NCBI RefSeq assembly: GCF_023612255.1
Contig: NZ_CP063231.1
Location: forward strand, 726,001 to 790,000
Source of the DNA: Luteibacter flocculans
GTDB taxonomy: Bacteria > Pseudomonadota > Gammaproteobacteria > Xanthomonadales > Rhodanobacteraceae
Length of the DNA: 64,000 nucleotides
Direction: 5' to 3'
Each line of letters opens with the position of its first letter. Position 1 is the stretch's first letter. The translations under genes were made by a program, and so were the position numbers. Positions 55,884-63,682 of this stretch are shown in pieces. The notes below the pieces were generated by a model. It saw only the letters and a program-made list of their open reading frames with translations. It did not search any database and was not told the origin of the DNA.

Positions 55884-56875
55884 ACGGGCGCCTCGCCCAC
55901 GTTCGCTGGGGCATCGTCGGTTGCGGCGCGGTCACCGAGGTCAAGAGCGGTCCCGCCTTCTCGAAAGTCCCCGATTCGTCGCTCGTCGCGGTGATGCGTC
56001 GCGATGGCGCCAAGGCGAAGGATTACGCGCAGCGCCATGGTGTACCGCGCTGGTACGACGATGCGGCTGCATTGATCCACGATCCCGAGGTGGATGCGGT
56101 GTACGTCGCTACGCCGCCGTCCAGTCATCGCGAATATGCCTTGATGGCGATTGCCGCCGGCAAGCCCGTCTACGTCGAGAAGCCGATGGCGCGCGATCAC
56201 GCCGAATGCGAGGACATCATCGCCGCAGGCGAAGCGGCGGGCGTGCCAGTCTTCGTGGCCTACTATCGGCGCATGCTGCCGCGCTTCCGGCGCATCGCGG
56301 AACTGCTGGCGGACGGCACGATCGGCACACCGCGGCTCGTCCAGGTGCTGCTGCACCATCCGCTGGAGGCGCGTTATCGCGATCCGGCCAACCTGCCGTG
56401 GACGGTGCTTCCGGAGATATCCGGTGGCGGCATCTTCGTCGACATCGGCTGCCACACTCTGGATATCCTCGATTTCCTGCTCGGCCCCATCGTGGAGGCG
56501 CGCGGCATGGTCTCCCATCAGATGGACGTCTATCCAGCCGAGGACTCCGTGGCGATGGCGTTCCGTTTCGGCAGTGGCGTGCTGGGAACGGGTCTTTGGC
56601 AGTTTGGTGCGGACCGTCGCGAGGACCGCGTCGAGATCGTGGGCGACCGTGGGCGGCTGGTCTTCGCCACCTTCGGCGACGGCCCGATCCGCGTCGACGC
56701 AATCAACCGGCAGGAAACCATCCTCATCCCGAATCCCGAGCACATCCAGCAACCGCTCATCGAGAGCATCGTGGCCGAGTTGACCGGGAAGGCCCGCTGC
56801 CCGTCCACGGCGCGCAGTGGCGCGCGCACCAGTTGGGTGATGGATCAGGTGCTTCGCCCCGCTCATCGGCCGTAA
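55880..56875 (+). CDS. Gfo/Idh/MocA-family oxidoreductase inserted in the rib block
   Basis: A 331-residue NAD(P)-dependent oxidoreductase. The Rossmann motif GIVGCGAVTEVKSGPAF opens the protein, EKPMARDH gives the family EKP motif near 97-104, and GIFVDIGCHTLDILDFLLG carries the catalytic-site His. GTG 55880 is the start because it overlaps the ribD stop. It is unrelated in sequence to the riboflavin pathway, so its place in the operon is likely fortuitous, or it handles a by-product. It differs from the LacI-controlled homologue at 14.6 kb. Confidence 0.85.
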   Translation: MNGRLAHVRWGIVGCGAVTEVKSGPAFSKVPDSSLVAVMRRDGAKAKDYAQRHGVPRWYDDAAALIHDPEVDAVYVATPPSSHREYALMAIAAGKPVYVEKPMARDHAECEDIIAAGEAAGVPVFVAYYRRMLPRFRRIAELLADGTIGTPRLVQVLLHHPLEARYRDPANLPWTVLPEISGGGIFVDIGCHTLDILDFLLGPIVEARGMVSHQMDVYPAEDSVAMAFRFGSGVLGTGLWQFGADRREDRVEIVGDRGRLVFATFGDGPIRVDAINRQETILIPNPEHIQQPLIESIVAELTGKARCPSTARSGARTSWVMDQVLRPAHRP

Positions 56876-56922
56876 CGCCAGGTCCGGCGGGTACTGGCCG
56901 GCCGAGGGTGCCGGCGCAGGCG

Positions 56923-56931
56923 TGGTATTCT
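56923..56931 (+). promoter_or_regulatory. Candidate extended -10 promoter for the riboswitch transcript
   Basis: TGGTATTCT has a TG followed by a near-consensus -10 hexamer (TATTCT, 56926-56931), 39 bases before the riboswitch, and no good -35. It would start transcription just ahead of the FMN aptamer. Confidence 0.4.
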
Positions 56932-56969
56932 TGCGCGGCTGGTTTCCCAGGAAGCCGGCCCTCCACAGC

Positions 56970-57110
56970 GTCTTCAGGGCGGGGCGAAACTCCCCACCGG
57001 CGGTAGGTTCCGCGAGGAACGAGCCCGCGAGCGCTCCCGGCATCCGTCGGGAGGTCAGCAGATCCGGTGCGATGCCGGAGCCGACGGTCACAGTCCGGAT
57101 GAAAGAAGAC
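56970..57110 (+). ncRNA. FMN riboswitch (RFN element)
   Basis: All conserved RFN blocks are present in order: GTCTTCAGGGCGGGG at the 5' end, CCCCACCGGCGGTA, GAGCCCGCGAGCG, GTCAGCAGATCCGGTG, GATGCCGGAGCCGACGGTC and CAGTCCGGATGAAAGAAGAC at the 3' end, closing P1 with the first GTCTTC. The aptamer binds FMN and turns down the downstream genes. A terminator-type hairpin follows at 57126-57161, so control is probably by premature transcription termination. Confidence 0.97.
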
Positions 57111-57125
57111 GGCGTACGTTCGCTT

Positions 57126-57161
57126 CCCCAAGCGGGCGTCGCCATGCCTTGGGGCGTTTTT
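57126..57161 (+). terminator. Riboswitch expression-platform terminator
   Basis: CCCCAAG (57126-57132) pairs with CTTGGGG (57148-57154), followed by CG and five T. It lies 15 bases past the aptamer and precedes ribE by 77 bases. With FMN bound it should form; without FMN an antiterminator would have to hold its 5' arm. Confidence 0.78.
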
Positions 57162-57186
57162 CGCTCACTACTGCGGGAAACGTTTC

Positions 57187-57237
57187 ATGAAAGAACAGCA
57201 CCAGCGCCATGGCGCCTTCCTCAAGGGAGGCCACTGA
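57187..57237 (+). CDS. Possible 16-codon leader ORF overlapping the ribE ribosome-binding site
   Basis: ATG 57187 opens a frame of 16 codons (MKEQHQRHGAFLKGGH) that stops at TGA 57235-57237, one base before the ribE ATG (57239). Codons for K-G-G overlay the ribE Shine-Dalgarno GGGAGG. A GGGA-like sequence precedes it. It could be translated as a coupling leader or be chance; no homology can be claimed. Confidence 0.3.
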   Translation: MKEQHQRHGAFLKGGH

Positions 57238-57238
57238 C

Positions 57239-57880
57239 ATGTTCACCGGCATCATTCAGGCGGTGGGACGCATCGCCCGGCTCGAACCGCGCGGTGGCGA
57301 CGTCCGCCTCACCGTGGACACCGCCGATCTCGACATGGCCGACGTCGCTCTCGGCGACAGCATCGCGGTGTCCGGCGTGTGCCTCACCGTAATCTCGTTC
57401 GACGCATCGCATTTCGCCGCCGACGTCTCCAACGAGACCCTGGCGCACACCACGCTCGGCAAGCACAAGGCGGGCGATCCGGTGAACCTCGAAAAGGCCT
57501 TGCGCCTGGCCGATCGCCTCGGCGGTCACCTCGTTTCCGGTCACGTCGACGGCACCGGCAAGGTCGTCTCGGTGCTGCCCGACGCGCGCTCGCAGCGCTG
57601 GACGTTCGAAGTCCCCTCGGACCTCGCGCGCTACATCGCGCACAAGGGCTCGGTCTGCATCGATGGCACCAGCCTCACGGTGAACGACGTCGACGGTCAC
57701 CGTTTCGGCGTCAACCTTATCCCCCATACCGTGGCACATACGGCATTCGCCGCACGGCGCGCGGGCGATGCGGTGAACATCGAAGTGGACGTCGTGGCCC
57801 GCTACGTCGAACGCCTGCTCGCCGCTGGCGGCGGCCCGCGCCTCGACGAGGCTTTCCTGAAACAGCACGGCTTCGCCTGA
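57239..57880 (+). CDS. ribE: Riboflavin synthase, alpha chain
   Basis: A 213-residue enzyme that makes riboflavin from two molecules of 6,7-dimethyl-8-ribityllumazine. It consists of two lumazine-binding repeats, starting MFTGIIQAVGRI and, in the second half, GFxG-type repeat at GHVDGTGKV, with the C-terminal FAARRAGDAVNIEVD end. GGGAGG lies eight bases before ATG 57239. It is the first gene after the riboswitch. The name follows enteric usage (ribE/ribC). Confidence 0.95.
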   Translation: MFTGIIQAVGRIARLEPRGGDVRLTVDTADLDMADVALGDSIAVSGVCLTVISFDASHFAADVSNETLAHTTLGKHKAGDPVNLEKALRLADRLGGHLVSGHVDGTGKVVSVLPDARSQRWTFEVPSDLARYIAHKGSVCIDGTSLTVNDVDGHRFGVNLIPHTVAHTAFAARRAGDAVNIEVDVVARYVERLLAAGGGPRLDEAFLKQHGFA

Positions 57881-57894
57881 GCGGACATTCTTCC

Positions 57895-58989
57895 ATGCCT
57901 TTCCATACCATCCCCGAGATCGTCGAGGACCTGCGCAACGGGCGCATGGTCGTGATCCTCGACGACGAAGACCGCGAGAACGAAGGCGACATCGTGATGG
58001 CGGCCGAGAAAGTGCGGCCGGAAGACGTTAACTTCATGGTGCGCGAAGCGCGCGGTCTGCTCTGCCTCACGCTGACGGAACAGCGCACGCGCCAGCTCGG
58101 CCTGAAGCCGATGGTCAGCGACAACAACTCGCCGTACCACACCAACTTCACCGTCTCGATCGAAGCCGCCGAAGGTGTCACCACGGGCATCTCGGCGCAC
58201 GATCGCGCGCGCACCGTGCAGGTCGCCGTCGCCAAGGATGCCAAACCGGCCGACATCACGATGCCGGGCCACGTCTTTCCGCTGACGGCGCAGCCGGGCG
58301 GCGTGCTCACTCGCGCCGGTCATACGGAAGCGGGTTGCGATCTCGCTGCGCTGGCCGGTCTCGAACCGGCCTCGGTATTGATCGAGATCCTCCACGACGA
58401 CGGTTCGATGGCCCGCCGTCCGGAACTCGAAGTGTTCGCGGCGAAGCACGGCTTGAAGATCGGCACGATCGCCGACCTGATCCGCTATCGCCTCGAAACG
58501 GAAAAGACCGTGACGCGGGTTTTCGAGGACCACGTGGATACCGAATTCGGTCCGTTCCGGCTGGTTGCCTTCCGCGACGCGATCCGCCACGGCCTGCACT
58601 TCGCCCTGGTGCGCGGCGACGTCTCGAACGGCGAGCCGGTGCTGACCCGCGTCCACATGCGCAATACGTTGTCCGATGTGCTGCATCTGAAGCGCGACGA
58701 TCTCGGCCAGACCGTGACCGACGCGCTGCGCCGCATCGATGCGGAAGATCGCGGCGTGCTGCTGGTGCTGTCGGGCGACGACACGGCCGAGGCGCTGCTG
58801 GGGCGGCTGAAACAGGAGAGTGCGCCCATGCCTGCGCCGAAGGACGACCAGGAATGGCGTCAGCTTGGCCTCGGCGCGCAAATCCTCGCCGACCTGGGCG
58901 TGAAGCGCCTGCGCGTGATGGGCACGCCACGCAAGTTCGTCGGCATTGCCGGCTTCGGCCTTGAAGTGGTGGAGCAGGTCGCGGGATGA
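57895..58989 (+). CDS. ribBX: 3,4-Dihydroxy-2-butanone-4-phosphate synthase fused to an inactive RibA-like domain (RibBX)
   Basis: A 364-residue fusion. Residues 1-200 are RibB, with DDEDRENEGDIVMAAEKV (metal and substrate), GISAHDRARTV and HTEAGCDL. Residues about 205-364 resemble GTP cyclohydrolase II, but the RibA zinc signature (C-x10-C-x-C in HSECLTGD...RCDCG) reads HMRNTLSDVLHLKRDDLG, with no cysteine. The RibA half should therefore be inactive, as described for proteobacterial RibBX variants. GTP cyclohydrolase II must be supplied by a RibA elsewhere. It overlaps the ldcA start by ATGA. Confidence 0.92.
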   Translation: MPFHTIPEIVEDLRNGRMVVILDDEDRENEGDIVMAAEKVRPEDVNFMVREARGLLCLTLTEQRTRQLGLKPMVSDNNSPYHTNFTVSIEAAEGVTTGISAHDRARTVQVAVAKDAKPADITMPGHVFPLTAQPGGVLTRAGHTEAGCDLAALAGLEPASVLIEILHDDGSMARRPELEVFAAKHGLKIGTIADLIRYRLETEKTVTRVFEDHVDTEFGPFRLVAFRDAIRHGLHFALVRGDVSNGEPVLTRVHMRNTLSDVLHLKRDDLGQTVTDALRRIDAEDRGVLLVLSGDDTAEALLGRLKQESAPMPAPKDDQEWRQLGLGAQILADLGVKRLRVMGTPRKFVGIAGFGLEVVEQVAG

Positions 58990-59924
58990 GTCCCATGCCC
59001 AGCTACGACATCCGCCTGATTGCGCCTTCCGGCTATCCGCACAACCCCGAGGCCATGCATCGGGGCATCACCCGTCTCGAATCGGCGGGGCATCGCGTAA
59101 GCGGCAAGGCCGTGCTCGACCGTCGCGAGCTGCGTTTCGCTGGCAGCGATGCCGAGCGCGCCGCCGACTTCGCGGCGCTGTGCGATGCCTCGCAGCCGCT
59201 GCCCGACATCGTGCTCGCCGTTCGCGGCGGCTACGGCGCGCATCCGCTGTTGACGATGCTCGATTACGCCGCGCTAGGCGATCGGTTGCGCGACGCGCCG
59301 GTCGCCCTCGTGGGGCACAGTGATTTCACTGCGCTGCAGTGCGCGCTGTATGCGAAGAGCGGCATCGTGACCTTCGGTGGTCCCATGCTTGGCCCCGACT
59401 TCGGCGCGACCGAGCTCGATCCGCTCACCTGGGCGCACTTCTGGCACACCCTCGGCCAGGACGAAGGTGTGGCGGAGTGGGCGACGCCGGAAACGGCGGA
59501 CCTGAGCGCCGAGGGCACGCTGTGGGGCGGCAACCTCGCGATGCTCGGCGGCCTCGTCGGTTCTCCCTATTTCCCTGCAATCGACGGCGGATTGCTGTTC
59601 ATCGAGGACATCGCCGAGCCGCCTTACCGCGTCGAGCGCATGCTCTACCACCTGCTGCACGCAGGCGTGCTCGGTCGGCAGAAGGCCTTGCTGGTGGGTG
59701 ACTTCACGGGCTACCGGGTGGCCGAGTACGACAACGGCTACGACGTGGACATCGCCCTCGATCGCGTCGCCCAGGCGGCCGGCATTCCGGTCGTGCGCGG
59801 CCTGCTGTTTGGGCACGGCCCCGCCAAGTTCACCTTGCCGTTCGGCGCGACCGCCCGCCTTTCCGTCGCGGACGGCCAGGCCGTCCTGCGCTTCAGCGGC
59901 CACCCCAGGCCGAAAACCCCGTAA
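58986..59924 (+). CDS. ldcA: LD-carboxypeptidase (murein tetrapeptide carboxypeptidase)
   Basis: A 312-residue serine peptidase of the S66 family that removes the terminal D-Ala from murein tetrapeptides during cell-wall recycling. The nucleophile serine is in [11 protein letters not shown] near residue 108, and [23 protein letters not shown] and a C-terminal His in [13 protein letters not shown] complete the Ser-Glu-His set. It starts with a four-base overlap with ribBX and lies between two riboflavin genes, an uncommon position. Confidence 0.9.
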   Translation: MSPMPSYDIRLIAPSGYPHNPEAMHRGITRLESAGHRVSGKAVLDRRELRFAGSDAERAADFAALCDASQPLPDIVLAVRGGYGAHPLLTMLDYAALGDRLRDAPVALVGHSDFTALQCALYAKSGIVTFGGPMLGPDFGATELDPLTWAHFWHTLGQDEGVAEWATPETADLSAEGTLWGGNLAMLGGLVGSPYFPAIDGGLLFIEDIAEPPYRVERMLYHLLHAGVLGRQKALLVGDFTGYRVAEYDNGYDVDIALDRVAQAAGIPVVRGLLFGHGPAKFTLPFGATARLSVADGQAVLRFSGHPRPKTP

Positions 59925-59970
59925 AATGTCCGGTCGCGCGGCGGCCGATTCGCCACAGGACTTTCCCAGC

Positions 59971-60438
59971 ATGAAGATCATCGAAGGCGATTTCGCCACT
60001 CCCAAGGGCCGCTTCGCGATCGTCGCGGGCCGTTTCAACGCGTTTGTCGTCGAGCCCCTGGTCCAGGGTGCGCGCGACGCGCTGGTCCGCCACGGCGTGA
60101 AGGACGACGCGATCGACCTCATCCGCGTGCCGGGTGCATGGGAAATCGCGCAGGCGGCGTACAAGGTTGCGAACAACGGCGGCTACGCCGCCGTGATCGG
60201 CCTCGGCGCAGTCATCCGTGGCTCGACGCCGCACTTCGACTACGTGGCCGGTGAAGCCGCGAAGGGCCTCGGCCAGGCCGCCTACGCCTCGGGCGTGCCG
60301 GTGTGCTTCGGCGTGCTCACCACCGACAGCATCGAGCAGGCGATCGAGCGGGCCGGCACCAAGGCTGGCAACAAGGGTGCCGACGCCGCCATGGTCGCCA
60401 TCGAAATGGTCAACCTCTACGCGAAGCTCGGCGCATGA
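59971..60438 (+). CDS. ribH: 6,7-Dimethyl-8-ribityllumazine synthase
   Basis: A 155-residue enzyme that condenses the RibA/RibD product with the RibB product. Landmarks are [32 protein letters not shown], and [21 protein letters not shown] with the catalytic His region. ACAGGA precedes the ATG. The nusB start overlaps its stop (ATGA), the usual ribH-nusB order. Confidence 0.96.
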   Translation: MKIIEGDFATPKGRFAIVAGRFNAFVVEPLVQGARDALVRHGVKDDAIDLIRVPGAWEIAQAAYKVANNGGYAAVIGLGAVIRGSTPHFDYVAGEAAKGLGQAAYASGVPVCFGVLTTDSIEQAIERAGTKAGNKGADAAMVAIEMVNLYAKLGA

Positions 60439-60881
60439 ACACGCCTCCCCACGGTATCGACCTGGCCGCGCGCTCGCGCGCCCGTCGCCGCGCCCTCCAG
60501 GCGCTGTATGCCTGGCAGGTCGGCGGCAGCAAGATGACCAGCGTGATCGATCAGTTCCGCCACGAGCAGGACATGGAAGTGGCCGACCTCGAATACTTCG
60601 AGGACATCCTGCGTGGCGTGGAGCAGCACGTGCAGGAACTCGACGACGGCATCAAGCCGTTCGTCGATCGCGAAGTGGGGCAGATCGATCCCATCGAACG
60701 CGCCGCGCTGCGCATGGGCGCGTACGAGCTGAAGTACCGCCCGGACGTGCCGTACCGCGTCGTCATCAACGAAGCCGTGGAAGCCACCAAGCGCTTCGGT
60801 GCCGACCATGGGCACAGCTATGTGAATGGCGTGCTCGACAAACTCGCGACACATTGGCGTACGGCTGAGAAGCGATCCTGA
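60435..60881 (+). CDS. nusB: Transcription antitermination factor NusB
   Basis: A 148-residue all-helical protein that binds boxA RNA with S10 for rRNA and lambda-type antitermination. The core has [40 protein letters not shown] and [30 protein letters not shown]. It is translationally coupled to ribH. Confidence 0.96.
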   Translation: MNTPPHGIDLAARSRARRRALQALYAWQVGGSKMTSVIDQFRHEQDMEVADLEYFEDILRGVEQHVQELDDGIKPFVDREVGQIDPIERAALRMGAYELKYRPDVPYRVVINEAVEATKRFGADHGHSYVNGVLDKLATHWRTAEKRS

Positions 60882-60892
60882 CCGAGGACGAC

Positions 60893-60921
60893 GTCGGGGC
60901 GGCTCGCTGAGCCCTCCCGAC
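60893..60921 (+). terminator. Hairpin between nusB and thiL
   Basis: GTCGGG-GC-GGCTC pairs with GAGCC-CT-CCCGAC around GCT. It lies 12 bases after the nusB stop and 47 before thiL. It has no T run, so it may slow or process the transcript rather than terminate it. Confidence 0.35.
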
Positions 60922-60968
60922 TCCCCGGGCGCCGCGACCCCGCGCGCTTTCTTCGCCAAGGACACCGC

Positions 60969-61922
60969 ATGGAATTCGACCTGATCGACCGCATTCGCCG
61001 GCATACGGAAGTCAATCGCGACGATGTGGTGAAAGGCATTGGTGACGACGCTGCCGTGGTCGCCGTGCCGGCCGGTCGCGAACTCGCCATCGCCGTCGAT
61101 ACCCTCGTCGAGGGCATTCATTTTCCGGTCGGTACCGCCGCCACCGATATCGGTTGGAAGGCGCTGGCCGTCAATCTTTCCGATCTTGCCGCCATGGGCG
61201 CCACGCCTGCCTGGGCCTTGCTGGCGCTCACCACGCCGGATGCCGACGCGGCCTTCTTCGATGGCCTGGCGAGTGGCTTCGCCGAGCTGGCGACTCCGTA
61301 TCGCCTCGCGCTCATCGGGGGCGACACCACGCGCGGTCCGCTCACCGTGACGGTCGCCGTGCATGGTTTCACCGCGCCCGGCGAAGCGCTGCTGCGCTCG
61401 GGCGCACGCGTGGGCGACGTGGTGATGGTGACGGGCACGCTGGGCGATGCCGCCGCGGGCCTGCGTTGTCTCGCCGAGGCCGATGTCTCGCCGTATGCCG
61501 CGCTTATCGAACGCCTCAACCGGCCCACGCCGCGCGTTTCCGCGGGGCAGGCGCTGCGTGGTCTTGCCACCGCGTGCATCGACGTGTCGGACGGGCTCGT
61601 TGCCGACCTCGGTCATATCTGCGCCGCCAGCGGTGTCGGTGTCGACGTCGAGGCGGCCATGCTGCCCCGCTCGTCCGCGCTGCTCACGCACTTTACCGAC
61701 GCCGATGCGCTGGATTTCGCGCTGGGCGGCGGCGATGACTACGAACTCTGCTTTACCGTGCCCGCCGACCTCGCCGGTGAAGCGGGTGCCACGCTCGCGC
61801 GGCTCGGCTGCGGTGCCACGCGTATCGGACGTGTCGTCGAAGGCGCGGGAGTCCGTGTGCTCGACGAACGCGGGCAGGTCTACGAGCCCACCCGCGCGGG
61901 CTGGAACCACTTCGCCGCATGA
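60969..61922 (+). CDS. thiL: Thiamine-monophosphate kinase
   Basis: A 317-residue PurM-fold enzyme that phosphorylates thiamine monophosphate to the pyrophosphate coenzyme. Conserved GDDAAVVAVP, VNLSDLAAMGATP, GGDTTRGPLTVTVAVHG and CIDVSDGLVADLGHI are all present. AAGGA precedes the ATG. Its stop overlaps the pgpA start by ATGA. Confidence 0.95.
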   Translation: MEFDLIDRIRRHTEVNRDDVVKGIGDDAAVVAVPAGRELAIAVDTLVEGIHFPVGTAATDIGWKALAVNLSDLAAMGATPAWALLALTTPDADAAFFDGLASGFAELATPYRLALIGGDTTRGPLTVTVAVHGFTAPGEALLRSGARVGDVVMVTGTLGDAAAGLRCLAEADVSPYAALIERLNRPTPRVSAGQALRGLATACIDVSDGLVADLGHICAASGVGVDVEAAMLPRSSALLTHFTDADALDFALGGGDDYELCFTVPADLAGEAGATLARLGCGATRIGRVVEGAGVRVLDERGQVYEPTRAGWNHFAA

Positions 61923-62419
61923 GCACGAAATACCTCCTCGATCCCGCCGATCGGCGCCGCCTGCTGGCCTCGCCGGCCGGATGGCTCGCCTGCGGATTCG
62001 GCTCGGGCCTCGCGCCGAAGGCCCAAGGCACGTTCGGTTCGCTGGCAGCGCTCCTGCCGTGGTACCTGCTGCGCGACCTCAGCGTTCCCGCGTGGCTTGG
62101 CGTCATCGTGCTGGCCTTCGCCATTGGCGTATGGGCGTGCGACGTCGCCGGACGCATCCTCGGCGTGGCGGACCACCGCAGCCTCGTCTGGGATGAATTC
62201 GTCGGCCAATGGATCGCCTTGCTGCCAGCGTTGCTCGCGCCGTGGTGGGCAGTGTTCGCGGGCTTCGTATTCTTTCGCCTGTTCGATGTCTGGAAGCCGT
62301 GGCCGATCGGCTGGTTCGATCGCCGCGTGAAAGGCGGTTTCGGCGTCATGCTCGATGATGCGATCGCCGGCCTCTTTGCCGCCATCGTGCTGTTCCTCGT
62401 CCTCCGTCTCGCCACCTGA
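61919..62419 (+). CDS. pgpA: Phosphatidylglycerophosphatase A
   Basis: A 166-residue integral membrane enzyme that dephosphorylates phosphatidylglycerophosphate to phosphatidylglycerol. The cytosolic head segment has GFGSGLAPKAQGTFGSLAAL, then two to four TM helices and VWDEFVGQW. The conserved Asp residues of the family are in place (ADHRSLVWDEF). It is coupled to thiL at the start; the common nusB-thiL-pgpA order is kept. Confidence 0.94.
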   Translation: MSTKYLLDPADRRRLLASPAGWLACGFGSGLAPKAQGTFGSLAALLPWYLLRDLSVPAWLGVIVLAFAIGVWACDVAGRILGVADHRSLVWDEFVGQWIALLPALLAPWWAVFAGFVFFRLFDVWKPWPIGWFDRRVKGGFGVMLDDAIAGLFAAIVLFLVLRLAT

Positions 62420-62427
62420 GGGAATCC

Positions 62428-63396
62428 ATGGAATATCGTCGCCTCGGTTCGACCGGCCTCAAGGTCTCCGCCCTGTCCTACGGTGCATGGGTCACGTTCG
62501 GCCGCCAGGTAGGACGATCCCAGGCGCGCGAACTGATCGCGCTCGCCTACGACCATGGCATCAACTTCTTCGACAACGCCGAAACCTACAATGCAGGCGA
62601 AGCGGAGCGGTTGATGGGCGACGTGATCGCCGACCTGCGCCTGCCGCGCGACGCGTACTGCGTATCGAGCAAGGTCTATTTCGGCGCCGTGGAAAACCCG
62701 AAGCCGACGCAGCGCGGCCTGTCGCGCAAGCACGTGTTCGACGCCTGCCATCAGGCCCTCGAACGCCTGCGTGTCGACTACCTGGACATGTACTTCTGCC
62801 ATCGCCCCGATCCCGATACGCCGGTGGCGGAAACCGTGGCGGCGATGGACACCCTCGTGCGTCAGGGCAAGGTGCTCTACTGGGGCACCAGCGAATGGCC
62901 GGCGGAGCTGATCGAGGAAGCGCATCGCGTGGCTCGCGAGGGTCAGCTCACCGCGCCGTCGATGGAGCAGCCGCAATACAACCTGCTGCACCGCGAGCGC
63001 GTGGAACAGGAATACGCGCCGTTGTACGAGCGCTACGGCATGGGCACCACGATCTGGTCGCCGCTGGCGTCAGGCTTGCTGACGGGCAAGTACAACGACG
63101 GCGTGCCCGAGGACTCGCGACTCGGCCACCCGGACTACGCCTGGCTGCGCGAGGCGCTGCTGGAAAACGACGGTGCGCGTTTGCGCACCGTGCGTGCGCT
63201 GGCACCGATCGCCGACGACCTCGGCATCCCGATGTCGCGCCTCGCGCTGGCGTGGTGCCTGAAGCATCCCCACGTGTCGGCGGTCATCCTTGGCGCGAGC
63301 AAGAACGCGCAGTTGGAGGAGAACCTCAAGGCGATCGATGCCGTGGCCTTGCTCGACGATGCGGTGATGCAGCGGATCGACCTCGCGCTGGGCTGA
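62428..63396 (+). CDS. Aldo/keto reductase, Kv-beta-like/YghZ type
   Basis: A 322-residue NADPH-dependent reductase. The active-site tetrad is visible as D in FFDNAETYNAGEAERLMG, Y in the same segment, K in SSKVYFGA and H in YFCHRPDPDTPVAETV. The sequence is closest in type to the voltage-gated K+ channel beta-like AKRs and E. coli YghZ. Its physiological aldehyde or ketone is unknown. It starts eight bases after pgpA and ends the run of plus-strand genes before REPIN-like elements. Confidence 0.9.
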   Translation: MEYRRLGSTGLKVSALSYGAWVTFGRQVGRSQARELIALAYDHGINFFDNAETYNAGEAERLMGDVIADLRLPRDAYCVSSKVYFGAVENPKPTQRGLSRKHVFDACHQALERLRVDYLDMYFCHRPDPDTPVAETVAAMDTLVRQGKVLYWGTSEWPAELIEEAHRVAREGQLTAPSMEQPQYNLLHRERVEQEYAPLYERYGMGTTIWSPLASGLLTGKYNDGVPEDSRLGHPDYAWLREALLENDGARLRTVRALAPIADDLGIPMSRLALAWCLKHPHVSAVILGASKNAQLEENLKAIDAVALLDDAVMQRIDLALG

Positions 63397-63404
63397 CCCC
63401 TCCC

Positions 63405-63448
63405 GCTACCCCGCTTCGTTGGCTTCTCGCCGCTATAGCGGCTCCCAC
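63405..63448. repeat. REPIN-like half element
   Basis: CCGCTTCGTTGGCTTCTCGCC followed by GCTATAGCGGCTCCCAC matches the right half of the element at 49929-50010. The left palindrome is absent or not recognisable, so it is a half unit. Confidence 0.75.
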
Positions 63449-63476
63449 AACGCTGCCTGGATATCGCGCCTCCCCT

Positions 63477-63554
63477 GTGGGAGCCGCCATGGCGGCGAGG
63501 GGAGTCTGCCTCAGCGCCTCATCGCTCCGTAGGCTTCTCGCCGTTATGGGGCCC
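63477..63554. repeat. REPIN-like element
   Basis: GTGGGAGCCGCCATGGCGGC opens the element, and CGTAGGCTTCTCGCCG followed by TTATGGGGCCCC closes it, with the right palindrome degraded. The left half matches the 49929 copy closely. Confidence 0.75.
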
Positions 63555-63595
63555 CGGTCGTGCTTTTGGCGCGTGGCGGCGGTGGGAAATTGCCG

Positions 63596-63679
63596 GAGGG
63601 AGCCAGCCTGCTGGCGATGGGAGCTTGCCTCGCTGCTACACCGCTTCGTTGGTTTCTCGCCTCCATGGCGGCTACCACC
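63596..63679. repeat. REPIN-like element, inverted array-type copy
   Basis: The run from 63598 to 63652 is the exact reverse complement of 38541-38595 in the first array unit, a 55-base match. The right end (CTCCATGGCGGCTACCACC) is the type found at 49.9 kb. It is thus a hybrid of the two subtypes. Confidence 0.88.
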
Positions 63680-63682
63680 GCT

